NCBI RefSeq assembly: GCF_001427125.1
Contig: NZ_LMGK01000004.1
Coordinates: 1-64,000 of the forward strand
Source of the DNA: Pseudomonas sp. Root562
GTDB taxonomy: Bacteria; Pseudomonadota; Gammaproteobacteria; Pseudomonadales; Pseudomonadaceae
DNA length: 64,000 nucleotides
Direction of reading: 5' to 3'
Shown here: positions 7,843 to 15,906 of the stretch, one piece after another
How the letters are laid out: every line of letters begins with the position of its first letter
Numbering within the stretch: the stretch's first letter is position 1
Position numbers and translations under genes: made by a program
Notes under the pieces: model-generated
Seen by the model: only the letters and a program-made list of their open reading frames with translations
The model's database searches: none
Told to the model about the DNA's origin: nothing

Positions 7843-9201
7843 CTCGCCCCCAATGATCACAATCGCCGTTGGAGCCTGGACCCTGCCCTTTGCCCAGACA
7901 TCGCCAGGATAAAGGACGCTCAGGGTTCCGGCAGCCGCCAGCCGATCGACAAACGCCTGCACACGCATCTCACCGCTAAGAATCTTCTGTTCAAAATCTT
8001 GATAGTCAGCGTTTTGGGGATCCAACTGCGCCATCAGGTTTTGCAGCTTTTCGGGTTCCGGTTTGGAGAATCGCAAAACAGCCCCACTCGGCGTACACAG
8101 AAATATCCGATGATGCGGTGCGTCGATAAAACGGCTTAACCCGATGCGCAGATCATTGGCAGAGAAAAAGTTTTTATAAAGCTGCACTTCCTGCGCGGGC
8201 AGCCTGTCATCAGCGATAGCGTTCATGGTGTGATAGAAGCCATGAATCCGAAACTGTGACGGCAGCAGCACGTTTGCCTGAGGCCCCTTGGGAAAGATAG
8301 TGTGCCGGTCAAAACTGGCGTAATCGCTCGCCACCGGTGCGGTGACGACAAAAACGTCCTGAGTTTTATGCTTGAGAATGATGCCGACGTGCTGCTGCAG
8401 GTGCGATAACTTGAGCATGTGTTCATGAAGATAATGAGCCACAGCACTGACATCCTTTAGAACCGGACCACAGACAGGCATCAACTCGATTGGCGGATTA
8501 TGTTGCAGTATGTCGTTTCTCCAACTGGCTTTGAGCCTGCCCCTGCGCCTCCAGAGACTACCGGCTACCACAGTGGTTACCTCACCCGCCGCAACCGCCA
8601 GCAAAATCAGAACACTGCTCGGGATTGCACCTCTTTCATACAAACTCTCGAAGTTTTGCGGTCTCCCGTCAGGTTTTAGCTGAAGCCTTGGCGACAACTC
8701 CTTCTCGAAGTCGGAAAGGCTTGAGGTGTAGGCAATAAGCCCGCCATCACTGGCCGACAGATAACACCTGGAATATTGACGTCGCGAAGACATGACCGCG
8801 TGCAAATCAGCAACCGAATGGAAAAGGTTGCGCTGGTTCCACTCTACGGCGCTTTCGTCGAAACCTTTTGCTTTGTCGACGCGGGAGACCAGGCTCGCTT
8901 CAAGGGAATAGCCGCTGGGCACTTCCATCTCACCGACAAGATTCACGGCTACGGTTAACGGGAAATCGCGGGGGAGTTCTGTGTCAGCAAGTTCATCGGC
9001 GCTCTTCACTTCCAGGGCACAATAAAAGCGCCCTTCCGTGTTTTTGAGGATGAAGCCGGTGAATTCGGTATTTCGCCGACCTTTCAACGACTCATGCATG
9101 AAGGCCGCTGCGTCATCACAGGTCAGAAAAGCCGGATTCGATCCTGCTGCCGGAGCGGCAGCCGATGACGAAACAATAGTTTCAGGAGGGAGGGTATTCA
9201 T
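7831..9201 (-). CDS. Tandem DUF4329-like two-repeat protein
   Basis: A 456-residue cytosolic protein. The ATG at 9201 has a purine-rich GAGAG upstream; a GTG ten codons earlier is less likely. Two homologous halves are visible. The N-terminal half has AAAFMHESLKGRR, TGFILKNTEG and later HSVADLHAV with CYLSASDGGLIAYTSS. The C-terminal half has VAHYLHEHMLKL, VGIILKHKTQ, HGFYHTMNAI and FFSANDLRIG with IFLCTPSGAVLRFSK. The order FYHT - FSxxDL - hydrophobic strand - TPSGxVLRF matches the pattern of DUF4329 domains seen in Rhs/polymorphic-toxin proteins (inference from motif order). No signal peptide is present. It is transcribed towards the catalase-like gene and ends 12 nt inside it. The function is unknown. 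Confidence 0.6.
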   Translation of the reverse strand: MNTLPPETIVSSSAAAPAAGSNPAFLTCDDAAAFMHESLKGRRNTEFTGFILKNTEGRFYCALEVKSADELADTELPRDFPLTVAVNLVGEMEVPSGYSLEASLVSRVDKAKGFDESAVEWNQRNLFHSVADLHAVMSSRRQYSRCYLSASDGGLIAYTSSLSDFEKELSPRLQLKPDGRPQNFESLYERGAIPSSVLILLAVAAGEVTTVVAGSLWRRRGRLKASWRNDILQHNPPIELMPVCGPVLKDVSAVAHYLHEHMLKLSHLQQHVGIILKHKTQDVFVVTAPVASDYASFDRHTIFPKGPQANVLLPSQFRIHGFYHTMNAIADDRLPAQEVQLYKNFFSANDLRIGLSRFIDAPHHRIFLCTPSGAVLRFSKPEPEKLQNLMAQLDPQNADYQDFEQKILSGEMRVQAFVDRLAAAGTLSVLYPGDVWAKGRVQAPTAIVIIGGESAQ

Positions 9202-9330
9202 GTTTTCAGTCTCTCGGTAGATATCGAACACTTCCCATGACTGTCATGGAAACGTTGCCCATCATCCGAAAGCTGCGTGCCTTGCAGGCACTACATAGTT
9301 ATATACACAGAATTGCCAAACGCCAGACAG

Positions 9331-9357
9331 CAAAAAGCCCGCATAAAGCGGGCTTCT
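9331..9357 (-). terminator. Terminator after first tRNA-Val/tRNA-Asp pair
   Basis: An 8-bp stem (AAGCCCGC / GCGGGCTT) is followed on the minus strand by TTTTTG. It is placed 42 bp after the tRNA-Asp 3' end. Confidence 0.85.
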
Positions 9358-9398
9358 TGTGTGGTGACCTGGCGTTCAGTGTTCCAGGTTACCGAATA

Positions 9399-9461
9399 TG
9401 GCGCAGCGGACGGGACTCGAACCCGCGACCCCCGGCGTGACAGGCCGGTATTCTAACCTGC
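9399..9461 (-). tRNA. tRNA-Asp (GUC), copy 1, with 14-nt deletion of acceptor/D-arm
   Basis: The anticodon arm (CCGGC-CTGTCAC-GCCGG, anticodon GTC), T-arm and 3' CCA are those of tRNA-Asp and are encoded. The 5' end reads GCAGGTTAGAATACC. A normal bacterial tRNA-Asp of this type would read GCAGCGG-TA-GTTC-loop-GAAT. Fourteen bases are missing, removing the last three acceptor bases and the 5' strand of the D-stem, and leaving 63 nt instead of 77. It cannot form a canonical D-arm. It is either a pseudogene or a sequence/assembly error. Confidence 0.7.
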
Positions 9462-9476
9462 GCGTAGCGTTGAAAG

Positions 9477-9552
9477 TGGTGGGTGATGACGGGATCGAAC
9501 CGCCGACATTCTGCTTGTAAGGCAGACGCTCTCCCAGCTGAGCTAATCACCC
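9477..9552 (-). tRNA. tRNA-Val (UAC), copy 1
   Basis: This 76-nt gene folds as a full cloverleaf: acceptor GGGTGAT / ATCACCC, D-arm with AGCTCAGCTGGGAGAGC, anticodon loop CTTACAA with anticodon TAC, T-loop TTCGATC and an encoded CCA. It is upstream of tRNA-Asp copy 1 in the same transcript. Confidence 0.95.
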
Positions 9553-9673
9553 TTTACCTTCGTTGCGGGGCACATTATGCCACAGGTTTTTATAAAGTGT
9601 TGATTTAATTGAAGTTTTTTTCAAAAAAATCTAAAAACCGGTGAAACGATGCAACCTGCAGGAACTCCATTCA

Positions 9674-9700
9674 TAAAAAAACCCGCCTTGGCGGGTTTTT
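9674..9700 (-). terminator. Terminator after second tRNA-Val/tRNA-Asp pair
   Basis: The stem AAACCCGCC / GGCGGGTTT has a long T-run on the minus strand. It separates the two tRNA pairs, so they can be independent transcripts. Confidence 0.85.
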
Positions 9701-9740
9701 CCGTGGTGACCTGGCGTTCAGTGTTCCAGGTTACCGAATA

Positions 9741-9810
9741 TGGCGCAGCGGACGGGACTCGAACCCGCGACCCCCGGCGTGACAGGCCGGTATTCTAACC
9801 CTACCGCTGC
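9741..9810 (-). tRNA. tRNA-Asp (GUC), copy 2, with 7-nt D-arm deletion
   Basis: The acceptor stem GCAGCGG pairs perfectly with CCGCTGC, and the anticodon arm (GTC), T-arm and CCA are normal. Between GCAGCGGTAG and GGTTAGAAT seven bases (TTCAGTC in other bacterial tRNA-Asp) are absent, so the D-stem 5' strand and part of the loop are missing (70 nt instead of 77). The 98 bp from 9703 to 9800 are identical to 9361-9458 in copy 1, and the deletions in both copies begin at the same base. Confidence 0.75.
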
Positions 9811-9829
9811 GCGTAACACTGAAAACGAA

Positions 9830-9905
9830 TGGTGGGTGATGACGGGATCGAACCGCCGACATTCTGCTTGTAAGGCAGACGCTCTCCCAGCTGAGCTAAT
9901 CACCC
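9830..9905 (-). tRNA. tRNA-Val (UAC), copy 2
   Basis: This 76-nt sequence is identical to copy 1, with an intact cloverleaf, anticodon TAC and encoded CCA. It is the first gene of the upstream tRNA transcription unit. Confidence 0.95.
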
Positions 9906-10064
9906 TTCGCTTCGGTGTGGCGCGCATTCTACGGAGCGACCCTACCTCTGGCAAGCACTTTTTTAATTAATTTTCTGATGCCTTCCAAAGGCTTAGAGAA
10001 GGGTTGGCCTATGGCACACGGAGGACAATAATGCCCGCCTTTGTATAAAGGAGAGACTCACCCC

Positions 10065-10985
10065 ATGTGGTTCAAAAACCTGCTTATCTATCGCCTGACC
10101 CAAGATCTGCCTGTTGATGCCGAGGCGTTGGAAACTGCACTGGCCACCAAACTGGCGCGCCCATGTGCAAGCCAGGAGTTGACCACCTACGGTTTCGTCG
10201 CCCCGTTCGGCAAGGGCGAGGATGCGCCGCTGGTACATGTCAGCGGAGATTTCCTGCTGATCAGCGCGCGCAAGGAAGAACGTATTCTGCCTGGCAGCGT
10301 CGTGCGGGACGCGGTAAAGGAAAAGGTCGAAGAGATCGAAGCCGAGCAAATGCGCAAGGTCTATAAGAAAGAACGCGACCAGATCAAGGATGAAATCATC
10401 CAGGCCTTCTTGCCTCGTGCCTTTATTCGCCGCTCCTCGACCTTCGCTGCCATCGCGCCGAAACAAGGCTTGATCCTCGTCAATTCGGCCAGCCCGAAAC
10501 GGGCCGAAGACCTGCTGTCGACCCTGCGCGAAGTGATCGGCACCCTGCCAGTGCGCCCGTTGACGGTGAAGATGTCGCCGACCGCGACCATGACCGAATG
10601 GGTCACCACGCAGAAAGCCGCCGACGATTTCTTTGTGCTGGACGAGTGCGAGCTACGCGATACCCACGAAGACGGCGGCATTGTGCGCTGCAAGCGTCAG
10701 GACCTGACCAGCGAAGAAATCCAGCTGCACCTGAGCACCGGCAAAGTGGTCACTCAGCTGTCGCTGGCCTGGCAGGACAAGCTGTCCTTCGTGCTCGACG
10801 ACAAGATGGTGGTCAAGCGCCTGAAATTTGAAGACTTGCTGCAAGACCAGGCAGAACAGGACGGCGGCGACGAAGCCCTCGGCCAATTGGATGCCAGCTT
10901 CACCCTGATGATGCTGACCTTCGGCGATTTCCTGCCGGCGCTGGTTGAAGCGTTGGGCGGCGAAGAGACTCCGCAGGGGATCTGA
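10065..10985 (+). CDS. rdgC: Recombination-associated protein RdgC
   Basis: A 306-residue protein starting [22 protein letters not shown] at the ATG at 10065, which has AAGGAGAG about 10 nt upstream. An in-frame start 8 codons earlier is not needed. The sequence matches RdgC throughout ([62 protein letters not shown]). RdgC is a ring-shaped dimer that binds DNA without sequence preference and limits RecA-driven recombination in the nucleoid. It is a single gene followed by a large hairpin. Neighbouring FKBP and BASS genes fit the usual Pseudomonas neighbourhood. Confidence 0.95.
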   Translation: MWFKNLLIYRLTQDLPVDAEALETALATKLARPCASQELTTYGFVAPFGKGEDAPLVHVSGDFLLISARKEERILPGSVVRDAVKEKVEEIEAEQMRKVYKKERDQIKDEIIQAFLPRAFIRRSSTFAAIAPKQGLILVNSASPKRAEDLLSTLREVIGTLPVRPLTVKMSPTATMTEWVTTQKAADDFFVLDECELRDTHEDGGIVRCKRQDLTSEEIQLHLSTGKVVTQLSLAWQDKLSFVLDDKMVVKRLKFEDLLQDQAEQDGGDEALGQLDASFTLMMLTFGDFLPALVEALGGEETPQGI

Positions 10986-11010
10986 CTTCTTTCCCAGATA
11001 ATCGGCACTC

Positions 11011-11089
11011 AAAAAGATCGCAGCCTTCGGCGGCGCCTACGGAAAACTTTTTCCTGAGGCGAGGCTGGTGCAGGCTGCGATCTTTTTTT
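11011..11089 (+). terminator. Long inverted repeat/terminator after rdgC
   Basis: AAAAAGATCGCAGCC (11011-11025) pairs with GGCTGCGATCTTTTT further on, ending in a T-run at 11082-11089. The GATCGCAGCC arm is a dispersed Pseudomonas intergenic repeat, here serving as a likely bidirectional terminator. Confidence 0.7.
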
Positions 11090-11143
11090 GCAAGCAGCGT
11101 ATGCTTAGCTCCCTAACGCTTTTCTCATAATAAGGATCAGGCC

Positions 11144-12109
11144 ATGCGCGCACTGGCTGCATTGAGTCGTTTTGTCGGCAACACTTTCGCTTACTGGGTA
11201 CTGATTTTCGCTGTCGTGGCATTCCTGCAACCGGCATGGTTCATTGGCCTCAAAGGTGCCATCGTGCCCTTGCTGGGTTTGGTGATGTTCGGCATGGGCC
11301 TGACCCTCAAACTCGAAGACTTTGCTGAGGTCGCACGCCATCCATGGCGCGTGGCTCTCGGCGTGGTTGCGCATTTCGTGATCATGCCCGGTGTGGCGTG
11401 GTTGCTCTGCCAGGCATTCCATCTGCCGCCGGAAATCGCCGTCGGCGTTATCCTGGTCGGCTGCTGCCCTAGCGGCACCTCTTCAAACGTCATGACCTGG
11501 CTGGCCCGTGGCGATCTCGCACTGTCGGTGGCCATCGCTGCGGTTACCACCCTCCTCGCCCCACTGCTGACGCCGGCGCTGATCTGGTTGCTGGCTTCGG
11601 CCTGGCTGCCGGTTTCGTTCATGGAGTTGTTCTGGTCGATTCTGCAAGTGGTGCTGCTGCCGATCGTATTAGGCGTGGTTGCCCAGCGCTTGCTCGGGGA
11701 CAAGGTTCGTCACGCCGTGGACGTGTTGCCGCTGGTCTCGGTGGTGAGCATCGTGATTATCGTCACTGCCGTCGTCGCCGCCAGCCAGGCGAAAATCGCC
11801 GAATCCGGCCTGCTGATCATGGCGGTGGTCATGCTGCACAATAGCTTCGGTTACCTGCTGGGTTACTTCACCGGACGCGTATTCAAGCTGCCATTGGCCC
11901 AGCGTAAATCCCTGGCACTGGAAGTCGGCATGCAAAATTCCGGGTTGGGTGCCGCGCTGGCCAGTGCACACTTCTCGCCGCTGGCGGCAGTGCCGAGTGC
12001 GTTGTTCAGTGTGTGGCACAACATTTCCGGCGCGCTGCTTTCGACGTATTTCCGCCGCATGAGCGAGAAGCAAGACCGGAAAGTCGCGGGTCAGCAAGCC
12101 ACCGACTGA
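11144..12109 (+). CDS. Bile acid:sodium symporter (BASS) family transporter
   Basis: A 321-residue inner-membrane protein with about ten hydrophobic segments. Family hallmarks include LVMFGMGLTL (residues 45-54), VGCCPSGTSSNVMTWLARGDLALSVA (about 108-133) and EVGMQNSGLGAALA (about 259-272), which contain the two crossed-helix motifs that bind sodium and substrate. BASS proteins import organic anions, such as pantoate or other keto-acids in bacteria. The substrate here cannot be inferred. The ATG at 11144 has AAGGATCAGG upstream. The gene stands alone between the rdgC terminator and the guanidine riboswitch. Confidence 0.9.
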   Translation: MRALAALSRFVGNTFAYWVLIFAVVAFLQPAWFIGLKGAIVPLLGLVMFGMGLTLKLEDFAEVARHPWRVALGVVAHFVIMPGVAWLLCQAFHLPPEIAVGVILVGCCPSGTSSNVMTWLARGDLALSVAIAAVTTLLAPLLTPALIWLLASAWLPVSFMELFWSILQVVLLPIVLGVVAQRLLGDKVRHAVDVLPLVSVVSIVIIVTAVVAASQAKIAESGLLIMAVVMLHNSFGYLLGYFTGRVFKLPLAQRKSLALEVGMQNSGLGAALASAHFSPLAAVPSALFSVWHNISGALLSTYFRRMSEKQDRKVAGQQATD

Positions 12110-12155
12110 TCCGGCAACTTGATCCCCGGATTAATGCTGGGCACTATATTGCGCA

Positions 12156-12210
12156 CCGGGAGGACGACCTCGCGGCTCGATCGAGTCATCAATCTGGGGA
12201 CGACCCCGTC
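12156..12210 (+). promoter_or_regulatory. Guanidine-II (mini-ykkC) riboswitch
   Basis: Two small hairpins with the diagnostic ACGA loops are present: GAGG-ACGA-CCTC at 12160-12171 and GGGG-ACGA-CCCC at 12196-12207, with a 24-nt linker. The second hairpin ends about 10 nt before the GAGG ribosome binding site of sugE, consistent with ligand-dependent exposure of the site. This class senses free guanidinium and controls its exporters. Confidence 0.9.
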
Positions 12211-12227
12211 AATCGATGAGGTCTTAC

Positions 12228-12542
12228 ATGTCCTGGATCATTCTGTTTTTCGCCGGCCTGTTTGAAGTCGGCTGGGCTGTGGGCCTGAAGTACACGGACG
12301 GTTTCAGCCGACCACTCCCCACTGCCCTCACCCTCGCGGCCATGGCGATCAGCCTTGGTTTGCTGGGCCTTGCCATGAAGGAATTGCCGCTGGGTACGGC
12401 CTATGCAGTCTGGACTGGCGTAGGCGCCGTCGGTACGGTGATTGCGGGGATCATCCTGTTCGGTGAGTCGATGGCGTTGTTCAGGCTGGCCAGTGTGGCG
12501 TTGATTATTGCCGGGTTGGTTGGGCTCAAGGTCAGCGCTTAG
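12228..12542 (+). CDS. sugE: Small multidrug resistance family guanidinium exporter
   Basis: A 104-residue protein with four transmembrane helices. The ATG at 12228 ([21 protein letters not shown]) carries the essential Glu13 and follows GAGG. A codon four positions earlier is not favoured. The SugE/Gdx subgroup residues ([38 protein letters not shown]) separate it from EmrE-type multidrug pumps. It works as a dual-topology dimer that exports guanidinium against protons. The guanidine-II riboswitch directly upstream supports this assignment. Confidence 0.95.
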   Translation: MSWIILFFAGLFEVGWAVGLKYTDGFSRPLPTALTLAAMAISLGLLGLAMKELPLGTAYAVWTGVGAVGTVIAGIILFGESMALFRLASVALIIAGLVGLKVSA

Positions 12543-12551
12543 GCCACTACC

Positions 12552-12648
12552 GCCATCGCGGGCAAGCCCGCTCTCACAGGATTTACGTTGTGCCACCTAT
12601 TTGGAGCACACCATCAATCCCTGTGGGAGTGGGCTTGCCCGCGATGGG
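12552..12648. repeat. REPIN (inverted REP pair)
   Basis: CCATCGCGGGCAAGCCCGCT at 12553-12572 is matched in inverted orientation by AGTGGGCTTGCCCGCGATGG at 12629-12648. This is the typical Pseudomonas REP doublet, located between the convergent ends of sugE and the MFS-acyltransferase gene. Confidence 0.85.
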
Positions 12649-12665
12649 GCCAGTACAGTCACCAA

Positions 12666-14540
12666 CTACCTGACGGTCCCGCGCAAGTCCCCAACCAAAG
12701 CCTGTAGTTTGGCCGGCTCGGCCACCTCAACCGCCACCGCCGGCCCCGCCACCAGTGTCACTCGCGACCACAGCCGACGAAACAATCCCTTGCCCGGATC
12801 GCGGCTGAAGAAACTTCCCCACAACCCCTGCAAAGCCAACGGAATCACTGGCACTGGCGTCTCCTCGAGAATCCGCGTCAGTCCACCCTTGAACTCATTG
12901 ATCTCGCCGTCCGCCGTCAGCTTGCCTTCGGGGAAGATGCACACCAACTCACCTTCCTTCAGATACCGGGCAATGCGCGTGAAGGCCTGTTCGTAGATCT
13001 GGATATCTTCCTGACGTCCGGCAATCGGAATCGTCCCCGCCGTACGGAAGATAAAGTTCAACACCGGCAGGTTGTAGATTTTGTAGTACATGACAAAGCG
13101 AATCGGCCGACGCACTGCACCGCCGATCAACAAGGCATCGACGAACGACACGTGGTTGCACACCAACAGCGCAGCACCTTCATCGGGAATCCGTTCGAGA
13201 TTGCGGTGCTCCACCCGGTACATGGAATGGCTGAGCAGCCAGATCATGAAGCGCATGGTGAATTCGGGAACAATCTTGAAGATGTAGGCATTGACGCCGA
13301 TGTTGAGCAGCGAAACCACCAGGAACAATTGCGGAATCGACAGCTTGGCCAGGCTCAGCAGGATGATCGAAACGATCGCCGATACCACCATGAACAACGC
13401 GTTGAGAATGTTGTTGGCGGCAATCACCCGCGCACGTTCGTTCTCGGCGGTGCGTGACTGAATCAGCGCGTACAGGGGCACGATGTAGAAACCACCGAAG
13501 ACGCCGAGGCCGAGGATGTCGAGCAACACCAGCCAGGTGTGGCCAAAGCCGAGAATGTCGATCCAGCCATGGCCCGCAACGCTGTCGGGAATCCCCCCGG
13601 AATGCCACCACAGCAGCAAGCCGAACACGGTCAGGCCAAACGAACCGAACGGCACCAGGCCGATTTCGACTTTACGCCCGGAGAGCTTTTCGCAGAGCAT
13701 CGAACCAACGGCGATACCGACCGAGAACACCGTCAATATCAGCGTTACAACGGTCTCGTCACCGTGCATCCACTCCTTGGCATAGGCGGGGATTTGCGTC
13801 AGGTAAATCGCCCCGACGAACCAGAACCACGAGTTGCCGACAATCGAACGCGACACCGCCGGGGTTTGCCCCAGGCCCAGTTTCAACGTGGCCCAGGACT
13901 GGCTGAAGATGTTCCAGTTCAGGCGCATTTCCGGGGTCGCCGCTGCAGCCCGCGGGATACCGCGGCTGGCCAGGTAACCGAGCACGGCAATGCCGATGAT
14001 CGCCGTCGAAACGACCGGGGCGTAATGACTGGAAGACATCATGATCCCGGCGCCGATGGTCCCGGCAAGGATCGCCAGGAACGTGCCCATTTCCACCAGG
14101 CCGTTGCCACCGACCAGTTCATCTTCGCGAAGGGCTTGCGGCAGGATCGAATACTTCACCGGCCCGAACAGCGCCGAGTGCGTACCCATGGCGAACAGCG
14201 CCACGAGCATCAGCCACAGGTGATCGAACATGAAACCGATCGCGCCTACCGCCATGATGGCGATTTCCCCGAGCTTGATCAGACGGATCAACGCGTCCTT
14301 GGCGAATTTTTCCCCGAACTGCCCGGCCAGCGCCGAGAACAGGAAAAACGGCAGGATGAACAACAGCGCACACAGATTGACCCAAATCGAACGATCACCG
14401 TCGATAGTGAGTTTGTACAGGATGGCGAGGATCAGCGACTGCTTGAAGATGTTGTCGTTGAACGCCCCCAGGGACTGGGTCACGAAGAACGGCAGGAATC
14501 GACGTGTGCGCAGCAAGGTGAACTGTGAGGGGTGACTCAT
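12666..14540 (-). CDS. MFS transporter fused to 1-acylglycerol-phosphate acyltransferase
   Basis: A 624-residue fusion. Residues 1-420 form a 12-helix MFS domain of the LplT lysophospholipid-flippase type (SLGAFNDNIFKQSL, GPVKYSILPQAL). Residues 430-620 form a PlsC acyltransferase with the HX4D motif (CNHVSFVDALL) and FPEGKLTADGEI. The acyl-ACP synthetase (AMP-binding) domain found at the end of longer LplT-Aas fusions is absent. The likely role is flipping lysophospholipids inward and re-acylating them at the inner membrane (inference from the LplT/Aas pair). The ATG at 14540 was chosen over a start 25 codons upstream because family proteins begin near SQFTLLRTRRFLPFF. Confidence 0.85.
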   Translation of the reverse strand: MSHPSQFTLLRTRRFLPFFVTQSLGAFNDNIFKQSLILAILYKLTIDGDRSIWVNLCALLFILPFFLFSALAGQFGEKFAKDALIRLIKLGEIAIMAVGAIGFMFDHLWLMLVALFAMGTHSALFGPVKYSILPQALREDELVGGNGLVEMGTFLAILAGTIGAGIMMSSSHYAPVVSTAIIGIAVLGYLASRGIPRAAAATPEMRLNWNIFSQSWATLKLGLGQTPAVSRSIVGNSWFWFVGAIYLTQIPAYAKEWMHGDETVVTLILTVFSVGIAVGSMLCEKLSGRKVEIGLVPFGSFGLTVFGLLLWWHSGGIPDSVAGHGWIDILGFGHTWLVLLDILGLGVFGGFYIVPLYALIQSRTAENERARVIAANNILNALFMVVSAIVSIILLSLAKLSIPQLFLVVSLLNIGVNAYIFKIVPEFTMRFMIWLLSHSMYRVEHRNLERIPDEGAALLVCNHVSFVDALLIGGAVRRPIRFVMYYKIYNLPVLNFIFRTAGTIPIAGRQEDIQIYEQAFTRIARYLKEGELVCIFPEGKLTADGEINEFKGGLTRILEETPVPVIPLALQGLWGSFFSRDPGKGLFRRLWSRVTLVAGPAVAVEVAEPAKLQALVGDLRGTVR

Positions 14541-14636
14541 CTTCCATGTTTCCCTGAGGTTGGGTAAAAGTGGCCGGGTTTTCTGATTGGATTGTCGAAC
14601 CTCGATCCAGGCCACACATTACCTAAACTTCGCAGG

Positions 14637-15788
14637 TTATTTCTTTAATCCTGCAATGCATGGCGAGACGAACAGCTCCCCTCTCCAGGCGCCCTGTACA
14701 GTGCGCGTGCCTACGATCAGCCACATCACCGCCAACAACGCCACCAGAGCACAACCAGACACACTGAAAAACATCAGGTGCAGGGTGCTGGCCAACTTCA
14801 GCGTTGCCAAAGAGTAGACCCCCAACGGAAAGGTGAAGCCCCACCAGCCGAGATTGAAAGGAATGCCGGCACGCAGATAACGCAGGGTGATCAGGATCGC
14901 TATCAGCATCCACCACAAGCCGAAGCCCCACAACGTGATGCCTGCGACCAGGCCCAGGCCGGCGGCAATCTCGCCGCTACCCGCCATACCGTTGGTGGCG
15001 AAAATCGCTGGCGCATCCGCGCCCAGCAGCAACATGCCCAGCGCGCCGGTGCCGATCGGCCCCAATGCCAGCCAACTGGAAGCGGCCATGTTCTCGTGGG
15101 GCAATTTGTGCAGGGCCATGCGCAGCAGAAGAATCGTCAGAATGCTGAACGCCACCGGCAAGGAAAACGCCCAGAGCACGTAACTGGTCACCAGCACCAC
15201 CAGTTGCGAATGAGCGTCGGCCAGGTGCGGCGCCAGCAAACCACCGCTGACGGCGGCCACTTCCGCCGCCACCACCGGCAGCAACCAGACAGCGGTCATT
15301 TGGTCGATGCGGTGTTCCTGGCGGGTGAACATCATGTAGGGAATCAGCACCCCACACGCCAGCGACATCGCGACATCCAGCCACCACAACACCTCGGCCA
15401 GTGCGATCACGCCTTCGCCCCAACGCGGCAAACCGAACAGCAGAAAGCCGTTGATGATGGTCGCCAGCCCCATGGGAATCGTGCCGAAAAACATCGAAAC
15501 CGTGGAATGTCCGAAAATCCGGCGAGCCTCGTCGAAAAACAGAACCCAGCGCGCGGCATAAAGGCCCGTGAACAATACAAACAACAGAATATTGAACAGC
15601 CAAAGACCTTCGGCGATTGCGTGCAGCGCGGGATTGGCGCCCGGCAATTGTGCCAGCGCCAAAGCCAATACACCGGTGCCCATGGTGGCGGCAAACCAGT
15701 TGGGGGTGAACTGGCGAATGACTTCCATTGGATGTTGCAGATGACGAAACGGCTTGATACCGGGTTTGGCGATGTGGGTGCAGGCCAT
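14637..15788 (-). CDS. TDT/SLAC1-family anion transporter (TehA/sulfite exporter-like)
   Basis: A 383-residue protein with ten membrane segments, starting after AGGACAGGAG. The opening RQFTPNWFAATMGTGVLALAL, the GTIPMGLATIINGFLL block and the closing GWWGFTFPLGVYSLATLKLA are characteristic of the tellurite-resistance/dicarboxylate transporter (TDT) family. Members export sulfite (Ssu1), take up C4-dicarboxylates or conduct anions. The WWGFTFPLGVY pattern is common in the sulfite-exporter group, but the substrate is inference. It lies 97 bp upstream of the MFS-acyltransferase gene on the same strand. Confidence 0.8.
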   Translation of the reverse strand: MACTHIAKPGIKPFRHLQHPMEVIRQFTPNWFAATMGTGVLALALAQLPGANPALHAIAEGLWLFNILLFVLFTGLYAARWVLFFDEARRIFGHSTVSMFFGTIPMGLATIINGFLLFGLPRWGEGVIALAEVLWWLDVAMSLACGVLIPYMMFTRQEHRIDQMTAVWLLPVVAAEVAAVSGGLLAPHLADAHSQLVVLVTSYVLWAFSLPVAFSILTILLLRMALHKLPHENMAASSWLALGPIGTGALGMLLLGADAPAIFATNGMAGSGEIAAGLGLVAGITLWGFGLWWMLIAILITLRYLRAGIPFNLGWWGFTFPLGVYSLATLKLASTLHLMFFSVSGCALVALLAVMWLIVGTRTVQGAWRGELFVSPCIAGLKK

Positions 15789-15906
15789 GATGAACTCCTG
15801 TCCTCTGGTGAGGTGGAGTTCATCATAGAGCCAGATGGAATATCGATATAACGGGTAATATCTCTAACTGTTATCTATTTTGCAGATGTAGACCTCCTAC
15901 AGGAGA

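Noticed and set aside
9718..9970. Short ORFs over the tRNA cluster on both strands
   Set aside because: They are translations of tRNA-Val and tRNA-Asp genes and cannot be proteins.
12552..12648. REP pair considered as a CRISPR-like repeat or a terminator
   Set aside because: Only two inverted copies with no spacers, and the sequence matches common Pseudomonas REP elements; it lacks a T-run for termination.
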